Source: CAWKEY01 sp963848675 (GTDB taxonomy: Bacteria > Pseudomonadota > Gammaproteobacteria > Methylococcales > Methylomonadaceae). Taken from it: a stretch of 56,747 bases of DNA. The first letter of the stretch is position 1, and every line of letters begins with the position of its first letter. The stretch spans positions 1 through 56,747 of the forward strand of contig CAWKEY010000065.1 of NCBI GenBank assembly GCA_963848675.1. The letters are read 5' to 3'. Below are positions 44,476-54,725 of the stretch, piece by piece. Both the position numbers and the translations under genes were made by a program. The notes below the pieces were generated by a model. It did no database searches. It had not been told where the DNA came from and worked only from the letters and a program-made list of their open reading frames with translations.

Positions 44476-44950
44476 ACGAGCCGGCAAATTAGCCGCCTCA
44501 GACTAACCTTGGGTAGTTACCAAATAACTGTTGAAAGTGCCACCCCTTCGATTTTGATCAAGAATGAACCGAGTCAAAACTAAATTGCCGTCAGATAATG
44601 GCAGTTGACCGACGGCAGCAGTTCGCGGCAGTAAGTACCTGACCTCACACACAAACGGTGCGAAAAAATCCACGTACTGAACGCTTAGTTAATCTGCGTT
44701 GTCGCACCGTCCCTTTTCCCTTTTGCGTGTATAGTTTTAATTTTAAAAGACATCACTCTACACCTATCTCCTTAGCATTTTGAATGATTTACACGTCAGA
44801 GCTTACTAACAATACTTTTAGGATTGCTTGAGTATGAGGGTGCATACTTGCTTCACACGATAAGTCAAAAGATTTAGCCAGCTTGGGCGTATACTAATCG
44901 TCACAAATATCAAGGGGACAGTATGTTCTCTAAATTGGTAGCATAGCAAC
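44476..44950. other. Intergenic upstream of the reductase operon
   Basis: An inverted repeat (ACGGTGCGA at 44655-44663, TCGCACCGT at 44702-44710) is followed by a pyrimidine run and could end transcription. The segment 44740-44940 should contain the operon promoter. A seven-residue frame at 44923 (MFSKLVA) ends just before the reductase start. No other gene was seen. Confidence 0.45.
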
Positions 44951-46225
44951 ATGACCTCACTTTCTTTGCTGTTCTGGATTATATCCGGAATCCTATTGCA
45001 ACTGGCGATCTATCTGGGCATCGTCTATTGGCGTCACTGGATGGATTATCACGCCTTGCCAAACCGCGGGGAGGATTTGAACTTAACTGTGGGCCGGGAC
45101 AAGTCGCGAGACGCGGAAGAAATTACTGTACCTGCCCGGTTGGACTTCCGGAAATTCAGGGTTGACCGCAAGGTAGTGGAGGATGCTTGTTCGTCCATTT
45201 GCTCGTTTTTCCTTGTGCCGGAAGACGGAAAACCCCTGCCACCTTTTCTGCCCGGGCAGTTTTTAACTTTCCGCCTCGACTTGCCTGCAGCGACGGGAGG
45301 TACCGAACAGGTCATTCGTTGCTATTCCTTGTCGGATGCACCTCGCCCTGATTGCTACCGGGTGTCGATTAAGCGGGTATCTGCGCCTGCCGGAAGTGAT
45401 TTTCCTCCGGGACGTTCATCCCATTACTTTCACGACCACGTCTCAGTCGGCAGCCTTTTGCAGGTGCGAGCGCCTTCCGGACATTTTCATATTGACCGTA
45501 GTGATGTCCCTGTGGTGCTGGTCGGCGGCGGCATCGGCATCACGCCGATGCTCAGTATGCTGAACTGGTGCCTGGCTAACCAGCCCGGACGCGAAGTCTG
45601 GCTGTTCTATGGCGTGCGTAATGGCCGTGAGTTGATGATGAAGTCGCATCTCGACGCACTGGCATTGTCACATACGAATTTTCATTTGCGGGTGTGCTTT
45701 AGCGCTCCTCAGCCGGACGATGTGGCCGGGCACGATTACCACCATCAGGGCCGAATCGATATCAACCTGTTGCGTACCCAATTACCAGCCAAGCCTTATC
45801 ACTTCTATATTTGCGGCCCCACCCCGATGCTGGAAAGCCTCGTTCCGGCACTGGAGGATTGGGAGGTGCCGGATACGCACATCCATTTTGAGGCTTTCGG
45901 GCCGGCATCGATCAAACGCCGTAGCGCTAAGGACTCAGTTACCGATGCGCAGAACGAGGCGGTGGCTAACGATATCTTCGTGAATTTTGCCCAGTCCGGC
46001 AAGCAGCTGCAATGGCCGCCGTTTGCCGGCAGCCTGCTCGAATTGGCAGAATCACAGGGTATCAGCGTTAATTCGGGCTGCCGCGCGGGTGGCTGCGGCA
46101 GCTGCCAGACGAAGATCCTGTCAGGCGAGGTTGCCTACCGCCAGCCACCGGATTACGATCCGGAGCCCGGTACCTGCCTGCTCTGTGTCTGCTCACCCAA
46201 GACTAGCGTAACGCTGGAGGCTTAA
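44951..46225 (+). CDS. Membrane-anchored FAD/2Fe-2S oxidoreductase
   Basis: This 424-residue protein moves electrons from NAD(P)H through FAD to a ferredoxin-like centre. It has an N-terminal membrane helix (about 4-25), a ferredoxin-reductase FAD domain (RCYSLSDAP), an NAD-binding domain (VLVGGGIGITPMLSML, YICGPTPMLESL) and a C-terminal plant-type 2Fe-2S domain (GCRAGGCGSCQTKI, then CLLC; cysteines about 377, 382, 385, 412-415). It resembles Hcr/BenC-type reductases with an added anchor. It abuts the cytochrome b gene directly. Confidence 0.88.
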   Translation: MTSLSLLFWIISGILLQLAIYLGIVYWRHWMDYHALPNRGEDLNLTVGRDKSRDAEEITVPARLDFRKFRVDRKVVEDACSSICSFFLVPEDGKPLPPFLPGQFLTFRLDLPAATGGTEQVIRCYSLSDAPRPDCYRVSIKRVSAPAGSDFPPGRSSHYFHDHVSVGSLLQVRAPSGHFHIDRSDVPVVLVGGGIGITPMLSMLNWCLANQPGREVWLFYGVRNGRELMMKSHLDALALSHTNFHLRVCFSAPQPDDVAGHDYHHQGRIDINLLRTQLPAKPYHFYICGPTPMLESLVPALEDWEVPDTHIHFEAFGPASIKRRSAKDSVTDAQNEAVANDIFVNFAQSGKQLQWPPFAGSLLELAESQGISVNSGCRAGGCGSCQTKILSGEVAYRQPPDYDPEPGTCLLCVCSPKTSVTLEA

Positions 46226-46804
46226 ATGACGACTTCGCTATGGCGCCAACATATCCTTCCCTTCTGTCTGCTGCTCGGCCTGCTAGCAGTTGCCACCCTG
46301 GCTGGGGATTATCTTCTGCATCGATTGAATCTGGTATGGGTCGGCCGCTATCTGGGCATTCCCGGCACAGTCCTGATCATTATTTCGTTAATTTATTCCC
46401 TTCGCAAACGCAAAGTCATCACGGCGGGAAATCCGAAATCACTGCTGACTTTTCATGAATTCACCGCCTGGCTCGGTTCGTTGTTGGTGCTGATCCATGC
46501 CGGCATCCATTTCAACGCCATCCTGCCTTGGCTAGCCACAGTAGCCATGAGCGTGAATGTGGTTAGCGGTCTGGTGGGCAAACTGCTGCTCGGCCAATCT
46601 CGCCGTCATGTCCAAGGTGAGCGCGAAGACCTACAGCTTCGTGGTTTCTCCAGTGTTGAGGTGGAACAAGCCTTATTTTGGGATGCAGTGACACTTGATG
46701 CGATGACCAAGTGGCGAAAAGTGCATATCCCGATTTTCATTGTTTTTGTAATACTGGCACTGGGTCATATCATCAGCATATTCCTGTTCTGGGGTTGGGT
46801 ATGA
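46226..46804 (+). CDS. Four-helix b-type cytochrome-like membrane protein
   Basis: This 192-residue protein has about five hydrophobic helices. Histidines inside or beside them (LTFHEFTAWLGSLLVLIHAG, GIHFNAI, KVHIPIF, ALGHIIS) are spaced as haem b ligands of cytochrome b561/ferric-reductase-like proteins. It starts right after the reductase stop and overlaps the octahaem gene by ATGA, so it is a likely membrane link between the two. Confidence 0.75.
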   Translation: MTTSLWRQHILPFCLLLGLLAVATLAGDYLLHRLNLVWVGRYLGIPGTVLIIISLIYSLRKRKVITAGNPKSLLTFHEFTAWLGSLLVLIHAGIHFNAILPWLATVAMSVNVVSGLVGKLLLGQSRRHVQGEREDLQLRGFSSVEVEQALFWDAVTLDAMTKWRKVHIPIFIVFVILALGHIISIFLFWGWV

Positions 46805-47541
46805 ACAAGATCCTGAAGGCAGTCCTTGCCGCCAACCTTATTGTGATTACGGTTTTGGTTTTTATCTACCCGCAGCTAATGATTGCACCGGGCAAACTGA
46901 TTCCCGGCCATAAGCAATTGGATACCGATTGCTTTGCCTGCCACGCACCCTTCCGCGGGGTCGCCTCCGAGCGCTGCGTTACCTGCCATAAACCTGCCGA
47001 TATCGGTCGTTTGCTGACGACAGGACAGCCCATCCAAAAGCCACTCACTTCACACCCCTTTCACCAGCAGTTGAATAGTCAGGACTGTGTAGCCTGCCAC
47101 AGCGACCATGCTGGGGTGATACGCTTTATGCAACAGGGACACTTCAATCATGCCTTGCTGCAAAAAGCAACGAGTGAGCAATGCCAGAACTGCCACAAGC
47201 CGCCCGCCGACTCGCTGCACCAGCAGATTACCGGTCATTGCGCTCAGTGCCACACCCAGGAAAAGTGGGTGCCGACGACCTTCAATCACACCAAGTATTT
47301 TTCATTAGACGGCGATCACAATACGCGCTGTGTGACCTGTCATGTGCGTAACGACTACAGTCGTTACACTTGCTACGGTTGCCACGAACACTCGCCCGAA
47401 AGCATTCGCCGCGAACACATCGAGGAAGGCATCCGCAATTTCGGCAATTGCGTTGCGTGTCACCGAAGTGCTAGTGAACATAACATCCATGGCGGGGACG
47501 GAAAAGGCGAGGGAGAAGGTGATGACGAGGATGAAGACTAG
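46801..47541 (+). CDS. Eight-haem cytochrome c
   Basis: This 246-residue protein has an N-terminal membrane helix or uncleaved signal (6-28) and eight CxxCH motifs (CFACH, CVTCH, CVACH, CQNCH, CAQCH, CVTCH, CYGCH, CVACH). Many extra histidines indicate bis-His ligation, as in class III/c7-type multihaem cytochromes. An acidic Gly/Asp/Glu tail ends it. It is the third gene of the operon and would receive or deliver electrons on the periplasmic face. Confidence 0.9.
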   Translation: MNKILKAVLAANLIVITVLVFIYPQLMIAPGKLIPGHKQLDTDCFACHAPFRGVASERCVTCHKPADIGRLLTTGQPIQKPLTSHPFHQQLNSQDCVACHSDHAGVIRFMQQGHFNHALLQKATSEQCQNCHKPPADSLHQQITGHCAQCHTQEKWVPTTFNHTKYFSLDGDHNTRCVTCHVRNDYSRYTCYGCHEHSPESIRREHIEEGIRNFGNCVACHRSASEHNIHGGDGKGEGEGDDEDED

Positions 47542-47679
47542 TTCTTGCGGATTGAGCTGTTTTTCGTGATCTCAAAACAGGACTGTTCGTTCCAGTCGAT
47601 GTGCGAATGGCTTTCGAGATGACGAATGGATATAAAAATAACGACAGTTTCAAGCCACAAAACACAGGCTTAAAGAAGT

Positions 47680-50418
47680 TTGCACCTTGAACCGTATCTT
47701 AAAACCATGACTAAAACACAGCAATCAATCACCACAAGTTCAAAATCCGAAACCATCATTGCTGCGTTGAGTCTGCTCGGCATTGGTGTATATCTGGTAC
47801 TCAGGTATGCACTTGATGCCGGGCAGGAAGTCTATACGCTCTCCTTGAATGAAGTTTTAACCTCTGTGGTTGCCGCAATCTATCAAGGCCAACAGGCTTT
47901 CTCCCTTCAATTAGTGCAACTGCCCCTCATTGCCGTGTTAGCGCTGGGCGGTATTCCACTGGTTTATCAACTTGTCGTAAAATTTTTTCATGCCGAATTT
48001 GGCGCCGATTTGTTGGCAGGCCTGTCTATTGTGACAGCCGTTTTGCTGAATGAATATCTGGCGGGAAGTTTAGTGGTATTAATGCTTTCCGGAGGCGCCG
48101 CACTGGAACATTATGCCGTGCGCAAAGCCTCTTCAGTGCTTGAGGCGTTGGCCAAGCGTATGCCGTCAGTTGCTCATAGAAAATTGTGCGATGAGCTAGC
48201 CGACATTACTACGGAGCAGGTTAATATCGGCGATACCTTGCTGATACTGCCTCATGAAATCTGTCCCGTTGACGGCACTGTACTGGAAGGCTCGGGCACT
48301 ATGGATGAATCCTATTTGACTGGCGAGCCGTATATGATGTCGAAAACCACGGGTTCGCTGGTCATGTCCGGTGCTATTAATGGTGATTCGGCGTTAACTT
48401 TTCGCGCAGATAAACTGTCTGTTGATTCACGCTATGCCAAAATCATGGAAGTCATGCGCTCTTCTGAGCAATATCGACCCAACATCAGACGGCTAGGCGA
48501 TCAACTGGGCGCACTGTACACGCCCTTAGCCGTAATCATTGCCCTGACAGCCTGGTCGATCAGTGGCGATGTGGTTCGTTTCCTCGCCGTACTGGTCGTT
48601 GCCACGCCTTGCCCATTGCTGATAGGTATCCCCGTCACCATTATCAGCTCCATTTCGTTGGCAGCGCGGCGGGAAATCATCATCAAAAATCCGGCCATTC
48701 TGGAAACCATCGGTAACTGTCGGACAGCTATTTTTGATAAAACCGGCACCCTGACTTATGGACGCCCCTCGCTGACGGCATTGATTCCCGGCGCGGGACA
48801 CAATGAGCAGGACGTATTAACCTTAATCGCCAGTCTGGAGCGCTATTCCAAACATCCGCTATCCAGTGCCATCCTTAAAGCGGCTGAAAAATCGGCGTTA
48901 TCCTTATTAAGCGTGACCAATATCACCGAGTTACCGGGTGAGGGACTTAAAGGCAATGTCGCGGGAAAACAGATTCAGATTACCAGCCGCAAAAAATTTG
49001 TTGAGCAGCACCCGGACGTTGCCGAGGTGTTGCCGCCTATCACCGGTGGACTGGAATGCGTAGTATTGATTGACGATGTTTACGCGGCGACTCTGCAATT
49101 CCGGGATGAGGTGCGTACCGATAGCTCATCATTTATCAATCATTTGCGGCCTAACCATCTCTTTGATCGGGTCATGCTGGTATCTGGCGACAGAGAATCC
49201 GAAGTTCGTTATTTGGCGGAGCAGGTTGGCATTGAACATGTTTATTTTAGCCAAAGCCCTGAACAGAAACTGGAATTAGTCCGCAATGAAACCAAAGCGG
49301 CAAAAACCATCTTTCTGGGTGATGGTATAAACGATGCACCTTCTCTCACTGCAGCGACTATCGGTATAGCCTTTGGTCAGAATAGCGACATTACCGGCGA
49401 ATCGGCGGATGCGGTGATCATGGACAGTTCCTTGTTAAAAGTCGATGAGCTGTTTCATATCGGTGAGCGGATGCGTAAAATTGCCCTGCAGAGTGCGGTT
49501 GGGGGTATGGCACTGAGTTTGATAGGGATGGTGTTTGCCGGATTGGGTTATCTAACCCCGGTAGCGGGAGCCATAACCCAGGAAATTATTGATGTCTTTG
49601 CGGTCTTAAATGCCTTAAGAGCAGCCGTACCGCCCAAATCACTTTCAGATTTTTTAAAAAAGGGCACCCCAAAGTTATCCCCTAACCCCGAGATGCACCG
49701 GTCTCATCGCATCGGTTGGCTACGCGCTGCTGTTTTGGGTGCAAACGACGGCATTGTGTCGACAGCCAGTTTAATCCTGGGTATTGCCGCCTCACAGGCG
49801 ACACATAACGATATAGTTTTAGCCGGTGTTGCCGGTTTGGTTGCCGGGGCAATGTCGATGGCAGCGGGTGAATACGTATCAGTCAGTTCTCAAGCCGATA
49901 CTGAACAGGCTGATTTAAAGCGCGAGCACAAAGAACTGAATGAAAATGAACAGCATGAGAAAAATGAATTAGCGTCTATCTATGTGTCGCGCGGACTCGA
50001 GCCTTTACTGGCCGAGCAGGTCGCCGAGCAATTGATGAAGCATGATGCTTTGGGCGCACATGCCCGGGACGAACTGGGTATCTCGGCAACAGTGACTGCA
50101 AGGCCTATTCAGGCGGCGCTGACTTCCGCGGCGACCTTTGCCGTGGGTGCTGTTTTGCCTTTATTGATGGTTATGTTTGCCCCTGTTACCGATTTAATCG
50201 TCCTGGTGTCCTTCTCATCATTGCTATTTCTTACACTGCTGGGTATGTTGGCCGCCTATACCGGGGGATCAGGCATTATTAAAGGGGCTTTTCGCGTCAC
50301 CTTCTGGGGCGCGCTGGCTATGGGGCTGACCGCAGCCGTGGGCTCTATATTTGGAACGGTCGTTTCTTACATTGCTGGGTATGTTAGCCGCCTATACCGG
50401 GGGATCAGGCATTATTAA
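47680..50418 (+). CDS. P1B-type ATPase fused to VIT1/CCC1 transporter domain
   Basis: This protein of 912 residues (903 if ATG 47707 is the start) pumps metal ions. Numbers are from 47707. It has N-terminal membrane helices, a TPCP metal motif (300-303), phosphorylation Asp344 in DKTGTLT, HP at 383-384 and GDGINDAP at 539. No N-terminal metal-binding domain is present. TPC is the P1B-5 signature, linked to Ni/Co/Fe. From about 667 a complete VIT1/CCC1 Fe2+/Mn2+ domain follows (LGANDGIVSTASLILGIAAS, GLVAGAMSMAAGEYVSVSSQ). The last 17 residues come from a tandem duplication. The TTG at 47680 has weak support. Confidence 0.87.
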   Translation: MHLEPYLKTMTKTQQSITTSSKSETIIAALSLLGIGVYLVLRYALDAGQEVYTLSLNEVLTSVVAAIYQGQQAFSLQLVQLPLIAVLALGGIPLVYQLVVKFFHAEFGADLLAGLSIVTAVLLNEYLAGSLVVLMLSGGAALEHYAVRKASSVLEALAKRMPSVAHRKLCDELADITTEQVNIGDTLLILPHEICPVDGTVLEGSGTMDESYLTGEPYMMSKTTGSLVMSGAINGDSALTFRADKLSVDSRYAKIMEVMRSSEQYRPNIRRLGDQLGALYTPLAVIIALTAWSISGDVVRFLAVLVVATPCPLLIGIPVTIISSISLAARREIIIKNPAILETIGNCRTAIFDKTGTLTYGRPSLTALIPGAGHNEQDVLTLIASLERYSKHPLSSAILKAAEKSALSLLSVTNITELPGEGLKGNVAGKQIQITSRKKFVEQHPDVAEVLPPITGGLECVVLIDDVYAATLQFRDEVRTDSSSFINHLRPNHLFDRVMLVSGDRESEVRYLAEQVGIEHVYFSQSPEQKLELVRNETKAAKTIFLGDGINDAPSLTAATIGIAFGQNSDITGESADAVIMDSSLLKVDELFHIGERMRKIALQSAVGGMALSLIGMVFAGLGYLTPVAGAITQEIIDVFAVLNALRAAVPPKSLSDFLKKGTPKLSPNPEMHRSHRIGWLRAAVLGANDGIVSTASLILGIAASQATHNDIVLAGVAGLVAGAMSMAAGEYVSVSSQADTEQADLKREHKELNENEQHEKNELASIYVSRGLEPLLAEQVAEQLMKHDALGAHARDELGISATVTARPIQAALTSAATFAVGAVLPLLMVMFAPVTDLIVLVSFSSLLFLTLLGMLAAYTGGSGIIKGAFRVTFWGALAMGLTAAVGSIFGTVVSYIAGYVSRLYRGIRHY

Positions 50419-50498
50419 AGGAGCTTTTCGCGTCACCTTCTGGGGCGCGCTGGCTATGGGGCTGACCGCAGCCGTGGGCTCCCTATTGGAACGGTCGT
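50228..50498 (+). repeat. Tandem duplication of the gene 3' end
   Basis: 50228-50363 and 50364-50498 are near-identical (CTGGGTATGTT...GGAACGGTCGT), differing at a few bases with a one-base length change. The second copy ends GTCGTGTAA, which is the likely original stop (GTVV then stop). The duplication puts the gene out of frame and adds SYIAGYVSRLYRGIRHY to the protein. Confidence 0.92.
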
Positions 50499-50951
50499 GT
50501 AATCATGACTGACATCGGAACCTACAGGGATTTTTGGCTAGTGTTACTATCGCTGGTATTAGCCATCGTTTTGCCCTTGTTGCTTCGTAAGTCGTCATGG
50601 GTTTTGGTTTAGCATGGAACGGCTAGTTTTTATTACCGCTGACGCCTTTTTTTCGAACTGGTTAATATTTTGAGAATATTTGTGTTCGCTTTTAGCCTTC
50701 CAAGTTTAATTCGGTGATAAGGAGACATAACCAGACAAGCCCTTTAGTTTTGCCATGATTCAATCTGAAACAAAATCGACTGGATATTTGGCCTGCTTAA
50801 TCATAACGATCTGTATTACTAGGAGTGGAATAATTAAAGGAGCCTTCAATTTTATTAATGCATGCTACGAAATTTAATTTAATAAGCTAAGATCGGATCA
50901 GTTAACTTATGGAGTTGAATTCCCTAATGTGCCCATTGTCAAAAATTCAAC
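50419..50951. other. Spacer with duplicated gene end and small ORF
   Basis: The spacer holds the second copy of the 3' duplication up to 50498, a possible 35-residue membrane peptide gene (50505-50612) and AT-rich DNA before the next lipoprotein gene. Nothing else is recognised. Confidence 0.5.
50505..50612 (+). CDS. Possible small membrane protein
   Basis: The 35-residue frame MTDIGTYRDFWLVLLSLVLA, then IVLPLLLRKSSWVLV, has one membrane helix. It begins 4 bases after the original stop of the duplicated ATPase gene. It could be a real accessory peptide or a C-terminal scrap. No strong ribosome binding site. Confidence 0.35.
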   Translation: MTDIGTYRDFWLVLLSLVLAIVLPLLLRKSSWVLV

Positions 50952-52164
50952 ATGAACCTCAATCTCTACCAGTCTCTAGTGCTTCCCAAGTCCGCTGCAA
51001 GGTGGTTGATAATGCTGGCTTTATGCGGCCTACAAGGGTGTCTTTCACCAATGGCGCTGGATCACGCAGTCATCGAATACGACAAGACAACTACGGACAT
51101 TCTGTCCAAATTGATACTATTGAATATTGCCCGCTCCCATCAGCATTTACCCATGCATTTCACCGGCGTTTCCAATATTGCCGCGACCTTTAATTTTCAA
51201 TTTAATGCCGGGGCGACGCCGGCGCTTACCGGTGAGAATGGTGCTTTAATGACGCCGGTGTTTGGCGGCACGATGTCCGAAAACCCGACCATCAGCATTG
51301 TGCCGATCGAAGGCGAGGAATTTACCCGCCGGTTGCTGACACCGTTTCAGGAAAACAAACTGACCTTGCTACTGCGACAGGGCGCTGATGTGGACTTGAT
51401 TCTGCGCCTGCTGGCTGGTGAGTTACGGATTAACGGCGGAAAGCAACAAGGCATTTATCATAACAAGCCTAACGATGCCAAGGGCTATCGGGTGTTCCGG
51501 CAAGCCGTGCTGCATATGTCGTCGATTCAGGATAGAAACAAGCTGTTTGTCGAACCGCTGATGTTTGAGCAACATTGGACTTTGCCGGCCGAATCGTTGA
51601 CGGCGGAACAAATGTCCACGTTGCAAAAAGGACTTTAAAATCGACCTTCAGGCTCAAAGCAAGCAAGTCACGCTGAGCAAGCGGGTGACCGGGCGTGTTG
51701 TGTTGACCAATTACGATCCGGCAACCCTGAGCAATGAGGAGCGCATCCGTTTGCAGGAAGAAGCCGATCAAGGTGCGGATAATGATGTCATGGTTGATAT
51801 CCGGCCCGAATATTCGGGTGGAGAGTGGCCGATACACGGCGTTTTCCGTTTGCGTAGCTTTCATAATATCCTGAATTTTATTGGTCAGTCCATCAGCGAC
51901 AATCCGGAATACGATGTTGCCAAATATCCGCAAACTCCCAGTGTCAGCCAGAATCCGGTGAACACCATGGCTATGCTGGTCAGCGATGACAAACCAGGAA
52001 ATGGCGATATCAGCGTCCAGTATGGCGATTCGCATTACGCGATCAAACCGGACGACGGTTATCCCTGGAATCGTGAAGCCTTTCGGCTGTTATGCCAACT
52101 TTTTCAAATGACCATGACTGATCTGGCGCGGAAAGGTGCGCCGATAATCACTATCGACAAATAA
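50952..52164 (+). pseudogene. Hypothetical lipoprotein, frameshifted
   Basis: Two frames belong to one protein of about 400 residues. The first (50952-51638) has a signal with lipobox ALCGLQGC and then ILSKLILLNIARSHQHLPMH and AATFNFQFNAGATPAL. The second (from about 51635 to 52164) continues DFKIDLQAQSKQVTLSKRVT and ends MTDLARKGAPIITIDK. The break is at AAAAAGGAC (51624-51632), where one fewer G restores LQKDFKIDL. The family is an envelope hypothetical I cannot name. It lies 13 bases before corA, in the same direction. Confidence 0.75.
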
Positions 52165-52177
52165 TAAGGAGACTTTT

Positions 52178-53146
52178 TTGACAGACACAATCGATAACCG
52201 CATGATCATGAAGTGCGTGGCCTACCAAAATGGCGTCAGTATCGGCGATGTGACCATCGAAGACATCAGTGAAGTGCTGAAACAGGAACACACCTTTGTC
52301 TGGCTGGGTTTGCTTGAGGCGAATAAAGAGCTGTTGGCCAAAATCCAGGAAGAATTTGGCTTGCATGACTTGGCTATCGAAGATGCCCTTGCGGCGCATC
52401 AGCGTCCGAAAATCGAGGAATTCGGCGACTCGCTGTTCATGGTGTTGCATACCGCCCATCTTGCAGGAGATCAGGTCAAGTTCGGGGAAACCCATATTTT
52501 CCTGGGGCCGCGTTTTCTGGTGACAGTCAGGCACGGCTATTCACGTAGTCACAGCAAAATCAGGGCGCGTTGTGAGGCGATGACGAAGCAATTGGCCAAA
52601 GGGCCGGGATTTGCCTTGTATTCGATCATGGATTTTATCGTCGATAACTATGTGCCGGTCATCGACGGTTTGCAGGCGCGGTTCGATGTGCTGGAGTCGG
52701 CGATTTTTCAATACCGACCGAGTCGGCAGACCATGGAAGGCCTTTACGAGCTGAAGCGCGATTTGATGCTACTGGAAGGCGCCATTACTCCGGTCATCGA
52801 TATCTGTCACGAGCTGATGCGCTTGCATAGCGGGCTTATTCCCAAGGACGTGCGGGTCTATTTTCGCGATATTGCCGATCACATCAAACGCATCGATCAG
52901 AAGATTCATGGCATGCGTGAGATGTTGGTCGCGGCGATGCAGGTACACCTGACTTTTGAAACGGTGCGGCAGAACGAAGTCGTCAAACGCCTGGCAGGGT
53001 GGGGTGCGATCCTGGCAATACCCACGATGGTCTTCAGCTGGTACGGAATGAATTTCAGGCACATGCCGGAGCTGGATTGGCAATACAGCTATCCGGCGGT
53101 GGTCGGCGGTGTGGCGTTGGGCAGCCTGCTGCTGTATTGGCGCTGA
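52178..53146 (+). CDS. corA: CorA magnesium/metal transporter
   Basis: This 322-residue pentameric channel starts at TTG after AAGGAGAC. The N-terminal cytoplasmic domain (1-245) is followed by two helices with the signature YGMN (290-292 GMN) and MPEL loop. It ends LLLYWR, then TGA. The next seven codons read KRSGWL and stop, which is the normal CorA tail, so a premature TGA has removed it. The truncated residues lie at the cytoplasmic end of helix 2. The gene may still work. Confidence 0.9.
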   Translation: MTDTIDNRMIMKCVAYQNGVSIGDVTIEDISEVLKQEHTFVWLGLLEANKELLAKIQEEFGLHDLAIEDALAAHQRPKIEEFGDSLFMVLHTAHLAGDQVKFGETHIFLGPRFLVTVRHGYSRSHSKIRARCEAMTKQLAKGPGFALYSIMDFIVDNYVPVIDGLQARFDVLESAIFQYRPSRQTMEGLYELKRDLMLLEGAITPVIDICHELMRLHSGLIPKDVRVYFRDIADHIKRIDQKIHGMREMLVAAMQVHLTFETVRQNEVVKRLAGWGAILAIPTMVFSWYGMNFRHMPELDWQYSYPAVVGGVALGSLLLYWR

Positions 53147-53227
53147 AAAAGATCCGGCTGGCTGTAGCCAAAACGCATATACGTGCTTAAATTTTCCACT
53201 TAGTGCGCCCAACCTGATCATTCTGAT

Positions 53228-54555
53228 ATGCAAAAAGACCCAAACCCCAAACAGCTTCATAGCAAGCAAGCCGTATTCGATTTATTGCAAAAATACAAAC
53301 TTATCGCAGGCTTGGTGCATAAACAGGACATGCCTCATCATGATCTGGTGGAAACGCTAGTTTACAAAGAGAATATGGCGCAATTGCGGCAGGTACTTCA
53401 GCATTTACCTGCTGAGGAAATTGCCCTCATTCTGGAAGAGTTACCGCCAGAAGATCAATTGCTCATCTGGGACCAACTGGATGATGAACTTAAGCAATCG
53501 ATTCTCCGGGATGCCTCGTTTTCTGTTCTGCAAATACTGGGGAAACAAGAGTACAGACTGAAAAATCCAGAGTCAAGGCTTTTAATTTGCTGGAGGGCCA
53601 TTTGCACGAAATTTCGATTAATACGCCCCGCGACTTGATTGAGGCCAAACCTATTTGGATAGATTTGGTTGCGCCGACGTTTGAGGATCGACTATGGTTC
53701 GGCGAAATTTTTGGGATAGAATTTCCTGACCCGGACAAATTGAGTGATTTGGAATCAAGCGCCCGGTTCTATGTGGAAGAGAACGGTGAAATTCATTTGC
53801 GTTCTGATTTCTTGCTGGACAAGGGTGACGTGTCACGCAACGTCGTCGTGGCTTTTATCCTGTATCAGAATATTTTATTCTCAATTCGCAAAGAAGAACT
53901 GCCGGTCTTCCGGCTTCAGCGTTTACGTGCGCTGAGTCAACCCAACTATGTTTCCGACGCGAGGGAGATGCTGCTCGATCTGTACGCAGCCAATGCCGAG
54001 TATTCGGCTGACGCTTTGGAAGATGTTTATTCGACTCTGGAAGTTGTTGGCAACCATGTACTTAGCTAACAAATGAGCGATGAGGAAGTCGCCAAAATAT
54101 TAAATGACATTGCCAATGAAGAAGATTTGAATGGGCGGATTCGCAGGAATGTGATGGATACGCGTCGCGCGATATTTCTGATGCGTAGCAAGCTTCTTGC
54201 AAAAGACCAACTGGAGTACTCCCGACAAATTTTGCGGGATATCGAATCGTTGGACGGCCACACTGCATTTCTTTTTAACAAGATCAACTTTCTGATGGAT
54301 GCTTCCGTGGGTTTCATTAATATCAACCAGAACAAGGACATCCAACGTTTGACAACGGTCAGTATTGTCTTTCTGCCGCTCAATTTGTTAGCCGGCATCG
54401 GGGGTATGTCCGAATATTCAATGATGACGGAAGGGATATCTTGGCCTATTTCTTACAGTATTTTTACAATTGGAATGGTCATAGTCGGGTGGCTTACATT
54501 TGCCATTTTGAGGTTATTTGAAAAGCGCGGGCACCGTAAATCAGGAAAACGCTAG
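53228..54555 (+). pseudogene. MgtE_N-CorA fusion transporter, broken
   Basis: Three pieces form one protein. 53228-about 53545 has an MgtE N-terminal-like domain (VYKENMAQLRQVLQHLPAEE, IALILEELPPEDQLLIWDQL). A frameshift near 53540 leads to 53587-54069, the CorA soluble domain (TPRDLIEAKPIWIDLVAPTF). An in-frame TAA after HVLS separates the last part, 54073-54555 (QMSDEEVAKILNDIANEEDL), with two membrane helices and GMSEYS in place of GMN. The architecture is known for CorA relatives. Two lesions make it a probable pseudogene. Confidence 0.8.
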
Positions 54556-54725
54556 CAGCGTTAACTAATAACGTCCCCTAATTGCTCTGTTGGTGTCCTG
54601 GGTTAAGGCTTGTGTGAGATTATCGATATAACGGTATCTGGGGATGTGATAGGGCAATGGCGCACATTATTAAAAAGGTTACGATTCTGCCGTAACCATT
54701 TACCTAGTTGGAGTTTTGACCTGCG

